Position numbers and translations under genes: made by a program. DNA of 44,847 bases from Oxalobacteraceae bacterium (GTDB lineage: Bacteria; Pseudomonadota; Gammaproteobacteria; Burkholderiales; Burkholderiaceae_D), in the NCBI GenBank assembly GCA_947448025.1, contig CANFLV010000026.1, positions 1-44,847 of the forward strand, in the 5' to 3' direction. The notes under the pieces were generated by a model. It did not search any database. It was given only the letters and a program-made list of their open reading frames with translations, and had not been told where the DNA came from. This document shows, piece by piece, positions 8,840 through 19,049 of this stretch. Numbering within the stretch: the first letter of the stretch is position 1; every line of letters starts with the position of its first letter.

Positions 8840-10240
8840 GTGACCAACGCGGGGCCGGGCCGCGCAAGGACCATGCTGCTGGCAGCCATTCTGGCGGCGT
8901 TCTCGTGCCTGCCCGCCATGGCGGCCGACAAGACCACCGAACGCAGCCAGCAGAAGCAGTCTGCCGAAGCTGCGCGCAGCGACGCGCAGAAAAAGCTCGC
9001 GGCCCTGCGGCGTGAGATCGAACGCAATGAAACCGTCAAGAACCATGCGGCCGATGCCCTGGCCAGCTCGGAGACGGCGATTTCCGGCGCAAACCGCAGC
9101 CTGCGCGACCTCGCGCAAGAACAGAACCAGACCCAGGCCCGGCTCGCTGAGCTCAAAGCCGAGCACGATTCGCTGGTACAAATCGTCGAACGCCAGCAAA
9201 TGCAGCTCGCCATCCTGCTGCGCGAACAGCATGTGACCGGCAATGAAGACCGCATCAAGCTGCTGCTGTCGGGCGATAACCCGAACCGCATCAATCGCGA
9301 GCTGCAGTACATGGGTTATGTCTCGCAGGCGCAGGCGAAAATGCTCGCTGAATTGCGCGCCAACCTGCAAGCTGTCGAAGTCAATCAGGCCAAGACGAAA
9401 AACGCGCGCGATGAACTCGACGAAATCGCGGCCGAAGCCAAGGCGCAAAAAGCCCTGCTCGAAAACGAGAAACAGCGCCGCGCCGCGCTGCTGAACCAGA
9501 TTTCCGGCAAACTCGCCAGCCAGCGCAAGGAAGCCGGCAATATCGAGCGCGATGAACAGCGCCTCGGCGGGCTGGTGGAAAAGCTCGCGAAATTGATCGA
9601 AGAACAACGCAAGGCCGATCTCATTGAGCGGGAAAAGCAGCGCAAGGCGATTGCCGCACAAAAGCAGAAAGAAGCCGAAAGGCTGAAGGAAGTCGAAAAG
9701 CAGCGCCTCGCCGCAGCCGCCAATGCCAAAAACGCCAAGTCCGATCGCACTAAGCCAGCCGTCGCCCAGGCCGAACCAGCCAAGGTAGCGCCACCGGCAC
9801 CGGTAAAAATTGAACCGCTGCCACCACCGGATGTCCAAGACGGTGTCTTTGCCGGACTGCGCGGTCGTCTGCGCCTGCCGGTAAAGGGTGAGCTGATCGC
9901 CAGATTCGGCGGCAAACGCGGCGATGGACCCGTCTGGAAAGGCTTGTTCATCCGCGCCGGCGAAGGCAGCGACATCAAGGCCGTCGCCCCCGGCAAAGTC
10001 GTCTTTGCCGACTGGCTGCGCGGCTTTGGCAACATGATCATTGTCGACCATGGCAGCCAGTACATGACCATTTATGGCAATAACCAGGCAGTGCTCAAGC
10101 GTGTCGGTGATGTCGTTAAAACCGGCGACCTGATCGCCAGCGCCGGCAACAGCGGCGGCAACGATCAATCGGGTCTATACTTCGAAATGCGTCACCAGGG
10201 CCGGGCAGTCGATCCGCTCGACTGGGTTAGCCTCAAATAA
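8840..10240 (+). CDS. envC: EnvC-like murein hydrolase activator (degenerate LytM/M23)
   Basis: A 466-residue periplasmic protein starting at GTG 8840 (an ATG at 8873 is possible). A signal peptide (to AMAAD) is followed by a very long charged coiled coil (about 35-290), a proline/alanine linker and a C-terminal LytM domain (about 345-464). The zinc ligands of active M23 peptidases are not kept: the first HxxxD is replaced (WKGLFIRAGEGSD) and the HxH-type strand reads YFEMRH. This is the pattern of EnvC, which activates amidases AmiA/AmiB at the septum rather than cutting itself. gpmA-envC-ctpA is a recurrent order in betaproteobacteria. Confidence 0.9.
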   Translation: MTNAGPGRARTMLLAAILAAFSCLPAMAADKTTERSQQKQSAEAARSDAQKKLAALRREIERNETVKNHAADALASSETAISGANRSLRDLAQEQNQTQARLAELKAEHDSLVQIVERQQMQLAILLREQHVTGNEDRIKLLLSGDNPNRINRELQYMGYVSQAQAKMLAELRANLQAVEVNQAKTKNARDELDEIAAEAKAQKALLENEKQRRAALLNQISGKLASQRKEAGNIERDEQRLGGLVEKLAKLIEEQRKADLIEREKQRKAIAAQKQKEAERLKEVEKQRLAAAANAKNAKSDRTKPAVAQAEPAKVAPPAPVKIEPLPPPDVQDGVFAGLRGRLRLPVKGELIARFGGKRGDGPVWKGLFIRAGEGSDIKAVAPGKVVFADWLRGFGNMIIVDHGSQYMTIYGNNQAVLKRVGDVVKTGDLIASAGNSGGNDQSGLYFEMRHQGRAVDPLDWVSLK

Positions 10241-10267
10241 TGACTTCAATTGAAATGCAGGTGAAAT

Positions 10268-11728
10268 ATGGCTAGCAGACTTAAAAATATCAGTCTTATC
10301 GGCCTTGGCATGTTCGCCGGCGTCGCCGCAACGATGCAGTTCGACGCACTGGCACAAAGAAATAGCGGCAATCCCTTACCGGTTGAAGAATTGCGCCAGC
10401 TGGCCGACGTCTTTGGCCTGATCAAGACCGATTATGTCGAAAACGTTGAAGACAAGAAGCTGCTGACCGAAGCCATCACCGGCATGGTCGCCTCGCTCGA
10501 CCCGCACTCGTCCTATCTTGACAAAAAATCGTTCAAGGAACTGCGCGAAGGCACGCAAGGTAAATTCGTTGGTCTGGGCATCGAAGTCGGCATGGAAGAC
10601 GGCTACGTCAGGATCATTTCACCGATTGAAGACTCACCCGCCTACAAGGCTGGCCTGAAGGCGGGCGACCTGATTACGCGGCTCGACAATGTCCCGGTCA
10701 AGGGCCTGACGCTCGATGATGCGGTCAAGCGCATGCGCGGTGAACCGAACACCAAGATCACGCTGACGATCGCACGCAAGGAAGAAGACAAGCCGCTCGT
10801 GGTCACCGTCACGCGCCAGGAAATCCGCGTCCAGAGCGTCAAGGCGAAAGTCATCGAACCCGGCTATGCCTGGCTGCGCATTTCGCAGTTCCAGGAGCCG
10901 ACCGTTGAGGACATGGCAAAAAAGATCACCGCCCTCTACGCGCAGGAACCGCACATGAAAGGCCTGGTGCTCGATTTGCGCAATGATCCGGGCGGAGTGC
11001 TGCCGGGCGCGATCGGCGTCTCGGCCGCCTTTCTGCCCAAGGATGCGGTCATCGTCTCGACGAATGGTCAATTACCGGATTCAAAAGCGACCTTCTATGG
11101 CCGTCGCGAATTCTATGCCTCGCGCAGCAACGGCATCGACCCGCTGGCGAAACTGCCTGAGGGCCTGAAGAAAGTACCGATGGTCGTACTGGTCAATACC
11201 GGTTCAGCCTCGGCCTCGGAAATCGTCGCCGGCGCGCTGCAGGATTACAAGCGCGCCACGATCATGGGTTCGCAAACCTTCGGCAAGGGCTCCGTGCAGA
11301 CCATACGCCAGCTGTCGGCCGATACCGCCATCAAGCTGACCACAGCGCGTTATTACACGCCTAGCGGCCGCTCGATCCAGGCCAAGGGCATCGTGCCGGA
11401 CGTGCTGGTCGACGAAACCGCCGATGGCGATGGCTTGAACAGCCTGCGCATCCGCGAAGCCGATTTGCAAAAGCATCTGGCTAATGACAAAGACAAGACT
11501 GAAGCCGCCGTCGCCGCAAAAATCGACGAGGCCGAAGCCGAGCAAAAACTGATCGCCGCCGAACGCAAACGCAAGCCGCTGGAATTTGGCAGCAAAGATG
11601 ACTTCCAGCTGACGCAGGCGCTGAACTTCCTCAAAGGCGCTCCGGTCAAACTCGCAAAAGCAAAAACCGATGCCGACATCGCCAGCTTCGGCAAGGTGGA
11701 TGACGGCAAGGCCGTGATTAAAAAATAA
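10268..11728 (+). CDS. ctpA: Carboxyl-terminal processing protease, S41 family
   Basis: A 486-residue periplasmic or membrane-anchored protease. Residues 8-28 form a signal or anchor; a PDZ domain lies at about 98-170; the S41 core has the nucleophile Ser315 in TGSASASEIVAGALQDYKRA and the general-base Lys340 in FGKGSVQT. A Lys/Glu-rich C-terminal tail follows. Family members trim the C-termini of envelope proteins and often regulate peptidoglycan hydrolases, which fits its place after envC. AGGTGA precedes the ATG by 5-6 bases. A clear terminator follows the gene. Confidence 0.94.
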   Translation: MASRLKNISLIGLGMFAGVAATMQFDALAQRNSGNPLPVEELRQLADVFGLIKTDYVENVEDKKLLTEAITGMVASLDPHSSYLDKKSFKELREGTQGKFVGLGIEVGMEDGYVRIISPIEDSPAYKAGLKAGDLITRLDNVPVKGLTLDDAVKRMRGEPNTKITLTIARKEEDKPLVVTVTRQEIRVQSVKAKVIEPGYAWLRISQFQEPTVEDMAKKITALYAQEPHMKGLVLDLRNDPGGVLPGAIGVSAAFLPKDAVIVSTNGQLPDSKATFYGRREFYASRSNGIDPLAKLPEGLKKVPMVVLVNTGSASASEIVAGALQDYKRATIMGSQTFGKGSVQTIRQLSADTAIKLTTARYYTPSGRSIQAKGIVPDVLVDETADGDGLNSLRIREADLQKHLANDKDKTEAAVAAKIDEAEAEQKLIAAERKRKPLEFGSKDDFQLTQALNFLKGAPVKLAKAKTDADIASFGKVDDGKAVIKK

Positions 11729-11745
11729 GCGCAGGTGAAACTAGC

Positions 11746-11770
11746 AAAGGCCGCAGTAATGCGGCTTTTT
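11746..11770 (+). terminator. Rho-independent terminator after ctpA
   Basis: A 6-bp GC stem (GCCGCA / TGCGGC) with a GTAA loop is followed by five Ts, and is flanked by AAAG on the 5' side. It sits 18 bases after the ctpA stop and before the moeB-like start. Confidence 0.85.
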
Positions 11771-11807
11771 GTTGGCACTTTCATTTTCATATGAAGCTGG
11801 CATCCGC

Positions 11808-12566
11808 ATGAACGACGACCAATTATTGCGCTACTCGCGCCACATCCTGCTCGATGAGATCGGTATCGACGGCCAGCAAAAGCTACTGGGTGCGCATGCC
11901 TTGCTCATCGGCGCAGGCGGCTTGGGATCACCTGCTGCGCTGTATCTGGCGTCGGCTGGGGTGGGCAAAATCACCATCGTCGATGCCGACACGGTCGACC
12001 TGACGAACCTGCAGCGCCAGATCGTCCACACCACCCTGCGCGTAGGTCAGCCCAAGGTCGATTCGGCGCGCCAGGCACTGCTCGATATCAATCCCGGCAT
12101 CAACGTCGTCGCGCTGTGCGAACGTGTCGATGGCCAGCGGCTCGCGACCCTGCTGGCCGATGTCAGCGTGGTGCTCGACTGCAGCGATAATTTCGCTACG
12201 CGTCACGCGGTCAATCGGGCTTGCGTCGCGCAGCGTATCCCGCTCGTCTCGGGCGCAGCGCTGCAATTCGACGGCCAGATCAGTGTCTTCGATACGCGCT
12301 TGCCGAATGCACCATGCTATGCCTGCCTGTTCCCGCCTGACGTACAGCCGGAAGAAACACTGTGCTCGACCATGGGCGTGTTCGCACCACTGGTCGGTAT
12401 CATCGGCACCATGCAGGCGGCGGAAGCGCTGAAGCTGATCGCGGGCATCGGTCAGTCGCTGGCAGGCCGCTTACAGCTGCTGGATGCGCGGGCGATGGAA
12501 TGGAATACGATCAGAATCAAGCGAAATCCGGCGTGCGCTGTATGCGGCATGTCGCATCAACTTTAG
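11808..12566 (+). CDS. moeB: MoeB/ThiF/HesA-family adenylyltransferase
   Basis: A 252-residue E1-like enzyme starting at ATG 11808 (MNDDQLLRYSRHILLDEIGIDGQQKLL). The ATP-binding loop is IGAGGLGSPAALYLASAGVG; Asp in VDADTVDLTNLQRQ and the zinc CxxC pairs (CYAC and CAVC) are present, as is the ETLCSTMGV segment. It adenylates the C-terminal glycine of a small sulfur carrier (MoaD or ThiS), for molybdopterin or thiamine synthesis. The sequence alone does not separate MoeB from ThiF; no moa or thi gene is adjacent. It follows the ctpA terminator, so it likely has its own promoter. Confidence 0.88.
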   Translation: MNDDQLLRYSRHILLDEIGIDGQQKLLGAHALLIGAGGLGSPAALYLASAGVGKITIVDADTVDLTNLQRQIVHTTLRVGQPKVDSARQALLDINPGINVVALCERVDGQRLATLLADVSVVLDCSDNFATRHAVNRACVAQRIPLVSGAALQFDGQISVFDTRLPNAPCYACLFPPDVQPEETLCSTMGVFAPLVGIIGTMQAAEALKLIAGIGQSLAGRLQLLDARAMEWNTIRIKRNPACAVCGMSHQL

Positions 12567-12607
12567 TCACCAAATCAAGTTTCACAATTAATCAGGGAGA
12601 GTCACAC

Positions 12608-15340
12608 ATGCTGCACATCGGGAAACGCGCCTGCATGGCGTTATGGCTGGTCAGTGTCGTCGCTGTCTTTTCGGGCGATGCCCTGGCGGTCGATCTGCCC
12701 AAGGGCGCGACCAAAGTCACTTCAGTCGAAGGCATCACTGAATACAAGCTTGAAAACGGCCTGAAAGTGCTGCTGTTTCCCGATGCGTCCAAGCCGACCA
12801 TCACGGTGAACATGACTTACCTGGTCGGTTCGCGCCACGAGAATTACGGCGAGACCGGCATGGCGCATCTGCTCGAACACCTGATGTTCAAGGGCACGCC
12901 GACTTTCCCGAAAATAGACCAGGAATTCAATAGCCGCGGCATGCGCATGAATGGCACGACCTGGCTCGACCGGACCAATTATTACGAACTGTTCCAGGCC
13001 AGCGACGATAACCTGCAGTGGGCCATACGCATGGAAGCGGATCGGATGGTGCACTCGTTTATAGCGAAAAAAGACCTCGATTCGGAAATGACGGTGGTGC
13101 GCAATGAAATGGAAAATGGTGAAAATTCGCCGTTTTCCGTCCTGCTCAAGCGCATGCAAAGCGTCGCCTTCGACTGGCACAGCTATGGCAAATCGACGAT
13201 CGGTAATCGTAGCGATGTCGAGAACGTCAAGATAGAAAACCTGCAGGCGTTTTACCGCACCTACTACCAGCCTGACAATGCCGTGCTGCTAGTCGCCGGA
13301 AAATTCGATGAAGCAAAAACGCTGACCTGGATCGCTGACGCCTTCAAGACTGTCGCCAAACCAACGCGCACGCTGCCTGCCGGCTGGACGGTCGAACCGG
13401 CGCAAGACGGCGAACGCAGCTTTGTCGTGCGCCGCAAGGGCGATGTGCAATTGCTCGCGCTCGGCTACAAGATTCCGGCGGCCTTGCATGCCGACGCCGA
13501 CGCGCTTGAGTTCGCCAATGAAATCCTCACTGACACGCCGAACGGCCGCCTGCATAAGCAGCTGGTCCTTACAGGCAAGGCGACGCAGGTGTTCGGCTAT
13601 GGCTTGACCGGTTATGCGCCGGGCCTGCAAATGATCGGCGCCGTCGTCAAGCTCGGCGAGCCGGTCGAACCAGTGCGCGCGGCACTGACTGCCGCCGTTG
13701 AAGACTTCGCCAACACGCCGCCGACCAAGGAAGAGATGGATCGCGTGCGGCGCGACTTTGCGAACCAGCTCGAGAAGACGCTCAATGATCATGAAAAGGT
13801 CGGTATCGCCTTGTCGGAAATGATCGCGCTGGGCGACTGGCGCCTGATTTTCCATGGCCGCGACCAGCTCGCCAAAGTCACCTCGGAACAGGTCGCCGCT
13901 GCAGCGAAGGCGTATTTCAAACGCGATAACCGCATCGTCGGCAGCTTTCTGCCGGAAGACAAACCGCAACGCGCCCTCATCACGGCGGCACCGACGGTGG
14001 CCGAAGTGATGAAAGATTTTGTGCCGAAAACAAGGACCGACTCAGCCGAAATTTTCGATCCCTCGCAAGCCAATATCGATGCGCGTACCCAGCGCAGCAA
14101 GGTCGGCGGACTCGACCTTGCGCTGCTGCCGAAGAAGACGCGCGGCGAGACCGTCGCCGTGGCATTGGCGCTGCACTGGGGCGATGAAAAAACCCTGTTC
14201 GGCAAACGCAGCGTGGCGCAGCTGACGGCCGGCATGCTCATGCGCGGCAATGCGAAATTCACACGCGAGCAATTGGCCGATGAATTCGCCAAATACAAGA
14301 TCACCGGCAGCGTCTATCGCTTCGACACGACGCGCGAAAACCTGGCCGAGGCCTTGCGTCTGGTGGCGCAAATTCTCAAGCAGCCAAGCTTCCCGGAAGC
14401 CGGCTTCCAGGAACTGGTCAAGGAAACACTGGTCAATATCGAAGCCACGCGCAATGATCCGCGCGCCTTGGCGACGCTGGAATTGGCGCGCCATTTTGAC
14501 ACCTATCCGAAAGGCGACTGGCGTGCAGTGGAGTCCATCGATGACATGCTGGCCAGCGTCAAGGCAGTGAAGCTGGACGATGTCAAAGCCTTCCACAAGG
14601 CCTTCTATGGCGCCTCGAAAGGCGAACTGGCCATCGTCGGCGACTTCGATGCGGACGCGATCACCAAGGTCGTGGAAAATGCATTCGGCGACTGGAAGAG
14701 CGCCGCGCCCTACCAACGCCTGACGGACAATTTTGCCAACATCACGCCAGTGCGCAAACAGATCGATACGCCCGACAAGGAAAACGGCTATTACACCGCC
14801 CGCGTGAACCTGGAAATGCGTGACGACGACGCCGACTACCCGGCGCTGCTGATCGCGGATTACTTGATCGGTGGCGGCTCAGGCCTGAACTCACGACTGA
14901 TGGAACGCGTGCGCCAAAAAGACGGGCTGTCCTATGGCATCGGCTCATCCCTGCGCGTGGGCAGCCTCGATCGCTCCGGCAGCTTCAGCATTTCTGCCAT
15001 CGCCGCACCGCAAAACCTGGCCAAGGTCGAGGCCGCCGTCAAGAGCGAACTGGAGCTGGCCCTGAAGAGCGGCTTTAGCGCCGACGAAGTCGCGCGCGCA
15101 AAATCCGGCTTCCTGCAACAGCGCCTGCAAACGCGTTCACAAGACCCGGCAGTGGCGGGCGGCTGGAACCAGTATATGTATCTGGGCCGGACCTTTGCCT
15201 GGAGCAAAGCGTTTGAAGACAAGATCACGGCACTCAATGCCGAGCAAATCAACGCCGCCCTGCGCCGCGCGCTCGATCCGTCGAAGCTGTCGGTGATTAC
15301 CGCCGGTGACGAAGCCAAAATCAAGACCGCGGCAAAGTAA
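12608..15340 (+). CDS. Two-domain M16 zinc peptidase
   Basis: A 910-residue exported peptidase. I start at ATG 12608, preceded by GGGAGA; a signal peptide runs to about residue 27. The N-terminal half carries the inverted zinc motif His87-Leu-Leu-Glu90-His91, with Glu167 76 residues after His91 as third ligand. The C-terminal half repeats the fold (from about 500) but lacks HxxEH, as is normal for the second domain of pitrilysin-type clamshells. Family members degrade small peptides in the periplasm or mitochondria; the substrate here is unknown. The hydrophobic leader puts it in the periplasm. It is followed by a hairpin. Confidence 0.92.
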   Translation: MLHIGKRACMALWLVSVVAVFSGDALAVDLPKGATKVTSVEGITEYKLENGLKVLLFPDASKPTITVNMTYLVGSRHENYGETGMAHLLEHLMFKGTPTFPKIDQEFNSRGMRMNGTTWLDRTNYYELFQASDDNLQWAIRMEADRMVHSFIAKKDLDSEMTVVRNEMENGENSPFSVLLKRMQSVAFDWHSYGKSTIGNRSDVENVKIENLQAFYRTYYQPDNAVLLVAGKFDEAKTLTWIADAFKTVAKPTRTLPAGWTVEPAQDGERSFVVRRKGDVQLLALGYKIPAALHADADALEFANEILTDTPNGRLHKQLVLTGKATQVFGYGLTGYAPGLQMIGAVVKLGEPVEPVRAALTAAVEDFANTPPTKEEMDRVRRDFANQLEKTLNDHEKVGIALSEMIALGDWRLIFHGRDQLAKVTSEQVAAAAKAYFKRDNRIVGSFLPEDKPQRALITAAPTVAEVMKDFVPKTRTDSAEIFDPSQANIDARTQRSKVGGLDLALLPKKTRGETVAVALALHWGDEKTLFGKRSVAQLTAGMLMRGNAKFTREQLADEFAKYKITGSVYRFDTTRENLAEALRLVAQILKQPSFPEAGFQELVKETLVNIEATRNDPRALATLELARHFDTYPKGDWRAVESIDDMLASVKAVKLDDVKAFHKAFYGASKGELAIVGDFDADAITKVVENAFGDWKSAAPYQRLTDNFANITPVRKQIDTPDKENGYYTARVNLEMRDDDADYPALLIADYLIGGGSGLNSRLMERVRQKDGLSYGIGSSLRVGSLDRSGSFSISAIAAPQNLAKVEAAVKSELELALKSGFSADEVARAKSGFLQQRLQTRSQDPAVAGGWNQYMYLGRTFAWSKAFEDKITALNAEQINAALRRALDPSKLSVITAGDEAKIKTAAK

Positions 15341-15348
15341 TCCGCCCG

Positions 15349-15380
15349 GCAGGGAAGGCCGGCGAAGCTGCCTTCCCTGC
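15349..15380 (+). terminator. Terminator-like hairpin after the M16 peptidase gene
   Basis: A perfect 11-bp stem (GCAGGGAAGGC / GCCTTCCCTGC) with a 10-base loop begins 8 bases after the stop codon. Only a short T-run (CTTTA) follows, so termination may be partial. Confidence 0.5.
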
Positions 15381-15494
15381 TGCGCTTTACAGTACTTTAC
15401 CGCCCGCTCACCTTGGCGAAAACTGCAGCGCCTAAAGTTGAACCATGCAACACGGATCACCGCGCTGCTGTGTTCAACCGAAAAAGGAAATGCG

Positions 15495-16013
15495 ATGACG
15501 ACCATGACATCTTGGACTCTGACTAATCGTGCAGTAAAACTGCTCGCCACCGGACTATTGGCGACCTGCGCCTTCGCGACCGCTGCGTATGCCCAGGAAG
15601 GCCACGGCTGGGGCGGCCATCACGGCATGCAAATGCGTGATGGCATGGACCCGGCAAAAGCCGGCAAACATCTCGAACGCATGATCGCGCGCCATGTACC
15701 CGACGCGACGCCCGAACAAAAAGCCCGCCTGAGCGCCATCGCCAAAGCCGCCATGGCCGACCTGCAGCCATTGGGCGCAAAACAGCGCGCCGCCCGCGCC
15801 GAAGGCATGCGTTTGCTGACCCAGCCGAACATCGACCGCGCCGCACTTGAGCGTGTGCGTGTCGAACAAATACAAATCGCCGAAGCCCGCTCGAAGCGGA
15901 TGAGTCAGGCCTGGGCCGATGCAGCCGATGTGCTGACGCCAGCGCAAAGGGCCAAGCTGGCAGAACAAGCTGCCAAGCATCGCGAGCACATGCAAAAGAA
16001 ACAGGCTTCATGA
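15495..16013 (+). CDS. Spy/CpxP-family periplasmic protein
   Basis: A 172-residue protein starting at ATG 15495 (AAAAAGGAAATGCG upstream). The signal peptide ends at about residue 33 (AYA/QEG). The mature part starts with a His/Gly/Met-rich stretch (residues 36-48) that could bind metal, followed by helices with the LTxxQ-type motif LTPAQR (147-152) seen in Spy and CpxP. These proteins act as periplasmic chaperones or inhibit CpxA-type kinases. Its stop overlaps the response-regulator start as ATGA, which ties it to the two-component system downstream. Confidence 0.85.
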   Translation: MTTMTSWTLTNRAVKLLATGLLATCAFATAAYAQEGHGWGGHHGMQMRDGMDPAKAGKHLERMIARHVPDATPEQKARLSAIAKAAMADLQPLGAKQRAARAEGMRLLTQPNIDRAALERVRVEQIQIAEARSKRMSQAWADAADVLTPAQRAKLAEQAAKHREHMQKKQAS

Positions 16014-16729
16014 GCCAGCGTTTGCTCATGATTGAAGACGACCATCGCTTAGCGGCGATGGTCGCTGCTTACCTGACGCAAAACGGCTTCGAGGTGCAGC
16101 ACGCCGAAACCGCGCAAGAGGGTCTCGCACAATTACAGAAGGCGCTGTCCAGCCAGCCGTTTTCACTGGTCCTGCTCGACGTGATGCTGCCCGACGCAGA
16201 TGGCCTCGATGTCTGCCGCAACATCCGTGCGCAGGCGCTGCCGCTGGGCGCCACGCCGATCATCATGTTGACCGCCAAGGGCGACCCGATGGACCGCGTA
16301 GTTGGTCTGGAACTGGGCGCCGACGATTACGTACCCAAACCATTCGAGCCGCGCGAATTGCTCGCGCGCGTAAGGGCCGTGCTGCGCCGGCATCAGACGG
16401 GCGCGCCGCGTCAGTCTAAGCTGATGCGTTTCGGCCGGCTCGAGATCGACCTGGATGCGCGCACCGTGCGCATTGATGGTCAGGACCGTGCCGTCACGTC
16501 GTACCAGTTCGATTTACTCGTCGCCATGGCTGAGCGCGCCGGTCGCGTACTGTCGCGTGAACAGATCATGGACGCCATCAAGGGCGAGCCGCTGGAAGCC
16601 TTCGACCGCTCGATTGATGTGCATATCGGCCGCCTGCGCGCCGTGCTCGAAGACGATCCGAAGCAGCCACGCCGCATCATCACCGTGCGCGGCGCCGGCT
16701 ATGTGTTTGCGCGGGCCCAGGATGTCTAG
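16010..16729 (+). CDS. OmpR-family response regulator
   Basis: A 239-residue regulator with a receiver domain (acid pocket Asp10/Asp11, phosphoacceptor Asp57, Lys110) and a C-terminal winged-helix DNA-binding domain (about 140-235) ending in RRIITVRGAGYVFA, typical of the OmpR/RstA/CpxR group. The start overlaps the Spy-like gene by four bases and the stop overlaps the kinase start by eight bases, so all three are translationally coupled. Likely an envelope-stress regulator of the Cpx or Rst kind; its targets are unknown. Confidence 0.94.
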   Translation: MSQRLLMIEDDHRLAAMVAAYLTQNGFEVQHAETAQEGLAQLQKALSSQPFSLVLLDVMLPDADGLDVCRNIRAQALPLGATPIIMLTAKGDPMDRVVGLELGADDYVPKPFEPRELLARVRAVLRRHQTGAPRQSKLMRFGRLEIDLDARTVRIDGQDRAVTSYQFDLLVAMAERAGRVLSREQIMDAIKGEPLEAFDRSIDVHIGRLRAVLEDDPKQPRRIITVRGAGYVFARAQDV

Positions 16730-18005
16730 ATTCGACAAACTCAGCTGGTCGCGCCATCTGTATGTGCGCATTTATGTCGCCGCACTGGCCAGCCTGGCTG
16801 TGGTCGCGTTCGCGTTTTACGCTTTCCTGCGCTGGTATCCGGATGCCTCGCCGCCGGTACAATTTTTTGACAGCGTCAGCGACTACGCCGCAGAACTCCT
16901 GCCGTCGGCCGATGCCCCTGCCGCCGCGCTGCAAGCTGCACTCGAACATCGCCGCTGGCGTCGCTATCTTGGCCTGGCTGTCTATGCAGCAGACGGCAAG
17001 CCGCTCGCGGCGACCGGCGAAAAACTCCCGCCACCCGACCTCACGCAGCAGCAGAGCGGCTGGCTCGATGGCCACCCGCCCGTATTCCAGACGCGCCTGC
17101 CGGATGGCCGTTTTCTGGTAGCAGAACGTCAATCCAATCCGCGCCACCGGCCACGCATCAACATCATGCTGTGGCTGGCGCTGATCGCGCTGGCCATGGG
17201 CGCAGGCGCGTATCCGGTCGCGCGCCGCATCACGCGCCGGCTTGAACGATTACAGGGCAGCGTCGATGCGCTCGGTGAAGGCCAGCTGTCGACGCGCGTG
17301 GCCATCGAGGGCAGTGATGAAGTCGCGCGCCTGGCGGCAAGTTTCAATCGCTCAGCCGGACGCATCGAGGCCCTCGTCGATGCACAAAAGGCGCTGCTGG
17401 CGAACGCCTCGCATGAATTGCGCTCGCCGCTCACGCGCATCCGCATGGCGGTGGAATTGATGGTCGAACAGCCGACCCCGGCCATGCGCAGCGAAATGGT
17501 GCGCAACATTGCCGAGCTCGACTTGCTCATCGATGAAATCCTGCTCGCCAGCCGCCTCGACGGCGCCGGCGAAAGCGTGCAGACGAATGAACTCATTGAC
17601 CTCACCGCACTGCTGGCAGAAGAATGCGCGCGCGTCGACGCCGAACTCGAAGCGCCCAACATTACCTTCACCGGCAATTCAAAACTGCTGCGACGCATGC
17701 TGCGCAATCTGCTCGAAAACGCGCAACGTTATGGCGACGGCACAGCGATTATGGTCAGCGTCAGCACGCCGGATCAGCAGCAGCTATCGATCGATGTCTG
17801 CGATAGTGGCCGCGGCGTACCGCTGGCCGAACGCGAAAAAATCTTCGCGCCCTTCTACCGCTTGCCCGGTGCGCGGGAGCGTGATGGCGGCGTCGGGTTG
17901 GGCCTGAGCCTGGTGCGGCAGATCGCGCGCGCGCATCGTGGCGACGTCGTCTGTCTGGCTGGACCGGAACGCGGCAGCTGCTTTCGGGTGACTTTGCCGC
18001 GCTAA
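16722..18005 (+). CDS. Membrane sensor histidine kinase
   Basis: A 427-residue kinase, partner of the preceding regulator. Two membrane helices (about 15-36 and 147-168) bracket a 110-residue periplasmic sensor. HAMP follows (about 169-222), then HisKA with the phospho-acceptor His231 (NASHELRSPLTRIR) and HATPase_c with N-box Asn333, G1 box DSGRG (361-365) and G2 box GVGLGLSL. I chose the ATG at 16722 because it overlaps the regulator stop and starts just ahead of the first helix. The architecture is CpxA/RstB-like, and the CpxP-like gene upstream fits that. Confidence 0.93.
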   Translation: MSRFDKLSWSRHLYVRIYVAALASLAVVAFAFYAFLRWYPDASPPVQFFDSVSDYAAELLPSADAPAAALQAALEHRRWRRYLGLAVYAADGKPLAATGEKLPPPDLTQQQSGWLDGHPPVFQTRLPDGRFLVAERQSNPRHRPRINIMLWLALIALAMGAGAYPVARRITRRLERLQGSVDALGEGQLSTRVAIEGSDEVARLAASFNRSAGRIEALVDAQKALLANASHELRSPLTRIRMAVELMVEQPTPAMRSEMVRNIAELDLLIDEILLASRLDGAGESVQTNELIDLTALLAEECARVDAELEAPNITFTGNSKLLRRMLRNLLENAQRYGDGTAIMVSVSTPDQQQLSIDVCDSGRGVPLAEREKIFAPFYRLPGARERDGGVGLGLSLVRQIARAHRGDVVCLAGPERGSCFRVTLPR

Positions 18006-18030
18006 GGTAGCGTTAAAGCGGGGCGCGTGT

Positions 18031-18059
18031 TTCATCTAGGCAACTCACGATGTTACAAT
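18031..18059 (+). promoter_or_regulatory. Possible promoter of the EamA gene
   Basis: TTCATC and TACAAT hexamers lie 17 bases apart, about 28 bases before the chosen EamA start. The -10 box is one base off consensus; the -35 is weak. Confidence 0.35.
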
Positions 18060-18086
18060 CGGCGCTCCCGATTCCTGTTTCCCGCC

Positions 18087-19001
18087 ATGGCCGCCCTCGA
18101 CGTCGTAAAGCTGATTTTCCTCGCCGCCATCTGGGGATGTTCCTTCATTTTCTTGCGCGTGATCGTGCCTGAAGTCGGGCCGCTCATGACGGCGCTGTTG
18201 CGCATGTCGCTGGCCAGCGTCGCCCTGATCAGCTTCGCCACTTTGATCGGCACGCAGATGCAATGGCGCCGTAATGTCAAAGCCTATGCGGCCGTGGGCG
18301 TATTCGCGACCGTGCTGCCGTTTTCCTGCTTTTCGTATGCCTCGCAATTCCTGCCGGCCGCGTATTCGGCGCTGCTCAATGCCACCTCACCGCTGTTTGG
18401 CGCGCTGTTCTCGGTGCTGTGGCTGGCCGAGCGCCTGACCCTGCAAAAGCTGGTCGGGCTGGCCACTGGCGTCTTCGGCGTCGGTGTGTTGGTCGGTGCC
18501 GGCGCGCTCGTGCTGAACATGACCACGATCGTCGCCGCCGCAGCCTGCCTGCTCGCCGCCGCCAGTTATGCCGTCTCCAGCATCATCGTCAAGAAGACCG
18601 GTCATCCGCAGGACGGCGCGGATGGCCATATCGATCCCATCGCAATGGCGACCGGATCGATGGCGCTGGGGGCGGTCATTCTCATGCCGGCCCTGCCCTT
18701 TATCCTGCCCAAGGCGCTGCCAACATTGCCGGCATTCGGCGCCGTGCTCGGCCTGTCGCTGCTGTCTTCGGGCGTGGCGCAAGCCATGTTCATCCCGATG
18801 ATCGTGCGCATCGGCCCCACGCGGGCGATGTCCGTGGGCTTTCTGATTCCGCTGTTCGGCATGCTGTGGGCCTACCTCTTTCTTGGTGAGCAGGTCGCCA
18901 GTTCGACCCTGGCAGGGGGCGCGATCGTTTTGCTGGCGATGGGACTGGTGCTGACTGCGCGCCATCCGGAAGCGGAAGATACGCTGACCGTCGAAGCCTG
19001 A
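18087..19001 (+). CDS. EamA/DMT-family transporter
   Basis: A 304-residue membrane protein with ten predicted helices in two EamA repeats. The first repeat opens with LIFLAAIWGCSFIFLRVIV and closes with the FGALFSVLWLAERL helix; the second ends with LFGMLWAYLFLGEQVASSTLAGGAIVLLAMGLVL. I start at ATG 18087. Family members export amino acids, metabolites or sugars; the substrate cannot be told here. The gene is 80 bases after the kinase and may have its own promoter. A decayed tail of a different EamA gene lies just downstream. Confidence 0.88.
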   Translation: MAALDVVKLIFLAAIWGCSFIFLRVIVPEVGPLMTALLRMSLASVALISFATLIGTQMQWRRNVKAYAAVGVFATVLPFSCFSYASQFLPAAYSALLNATSPLFGALFSVLWLAERLTLQKLVGLATGVFGVGVLVGAGALVLNMTTIVAAAACLLAAASYAVSSIIVKKTGHPQDGADGHIDPIAMATGSMALGAVILMPALPFILPKALPTLPAFGAVLGLSLLSSGVAQAMFIPMIVRIGPTRAMSVGFLIPLFGMLWAYLFLGEQVASSTLAGGAIVLLAMGLVLTARHPEAEDTLTVEA

Positions 19002-19049
19002 TGTTTTCTGCTCACCTGAAGCCACTGCCTGCCGCATGAATCCGAGCAA

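Noticed and set aside
8765-10168. 467-codon minus-strand frame over envC
   Set aside because: Antisense shadow of the EnvC coiled coil; the Phe/Leu-rich translation reflects Glu/Lys codons read backwards.
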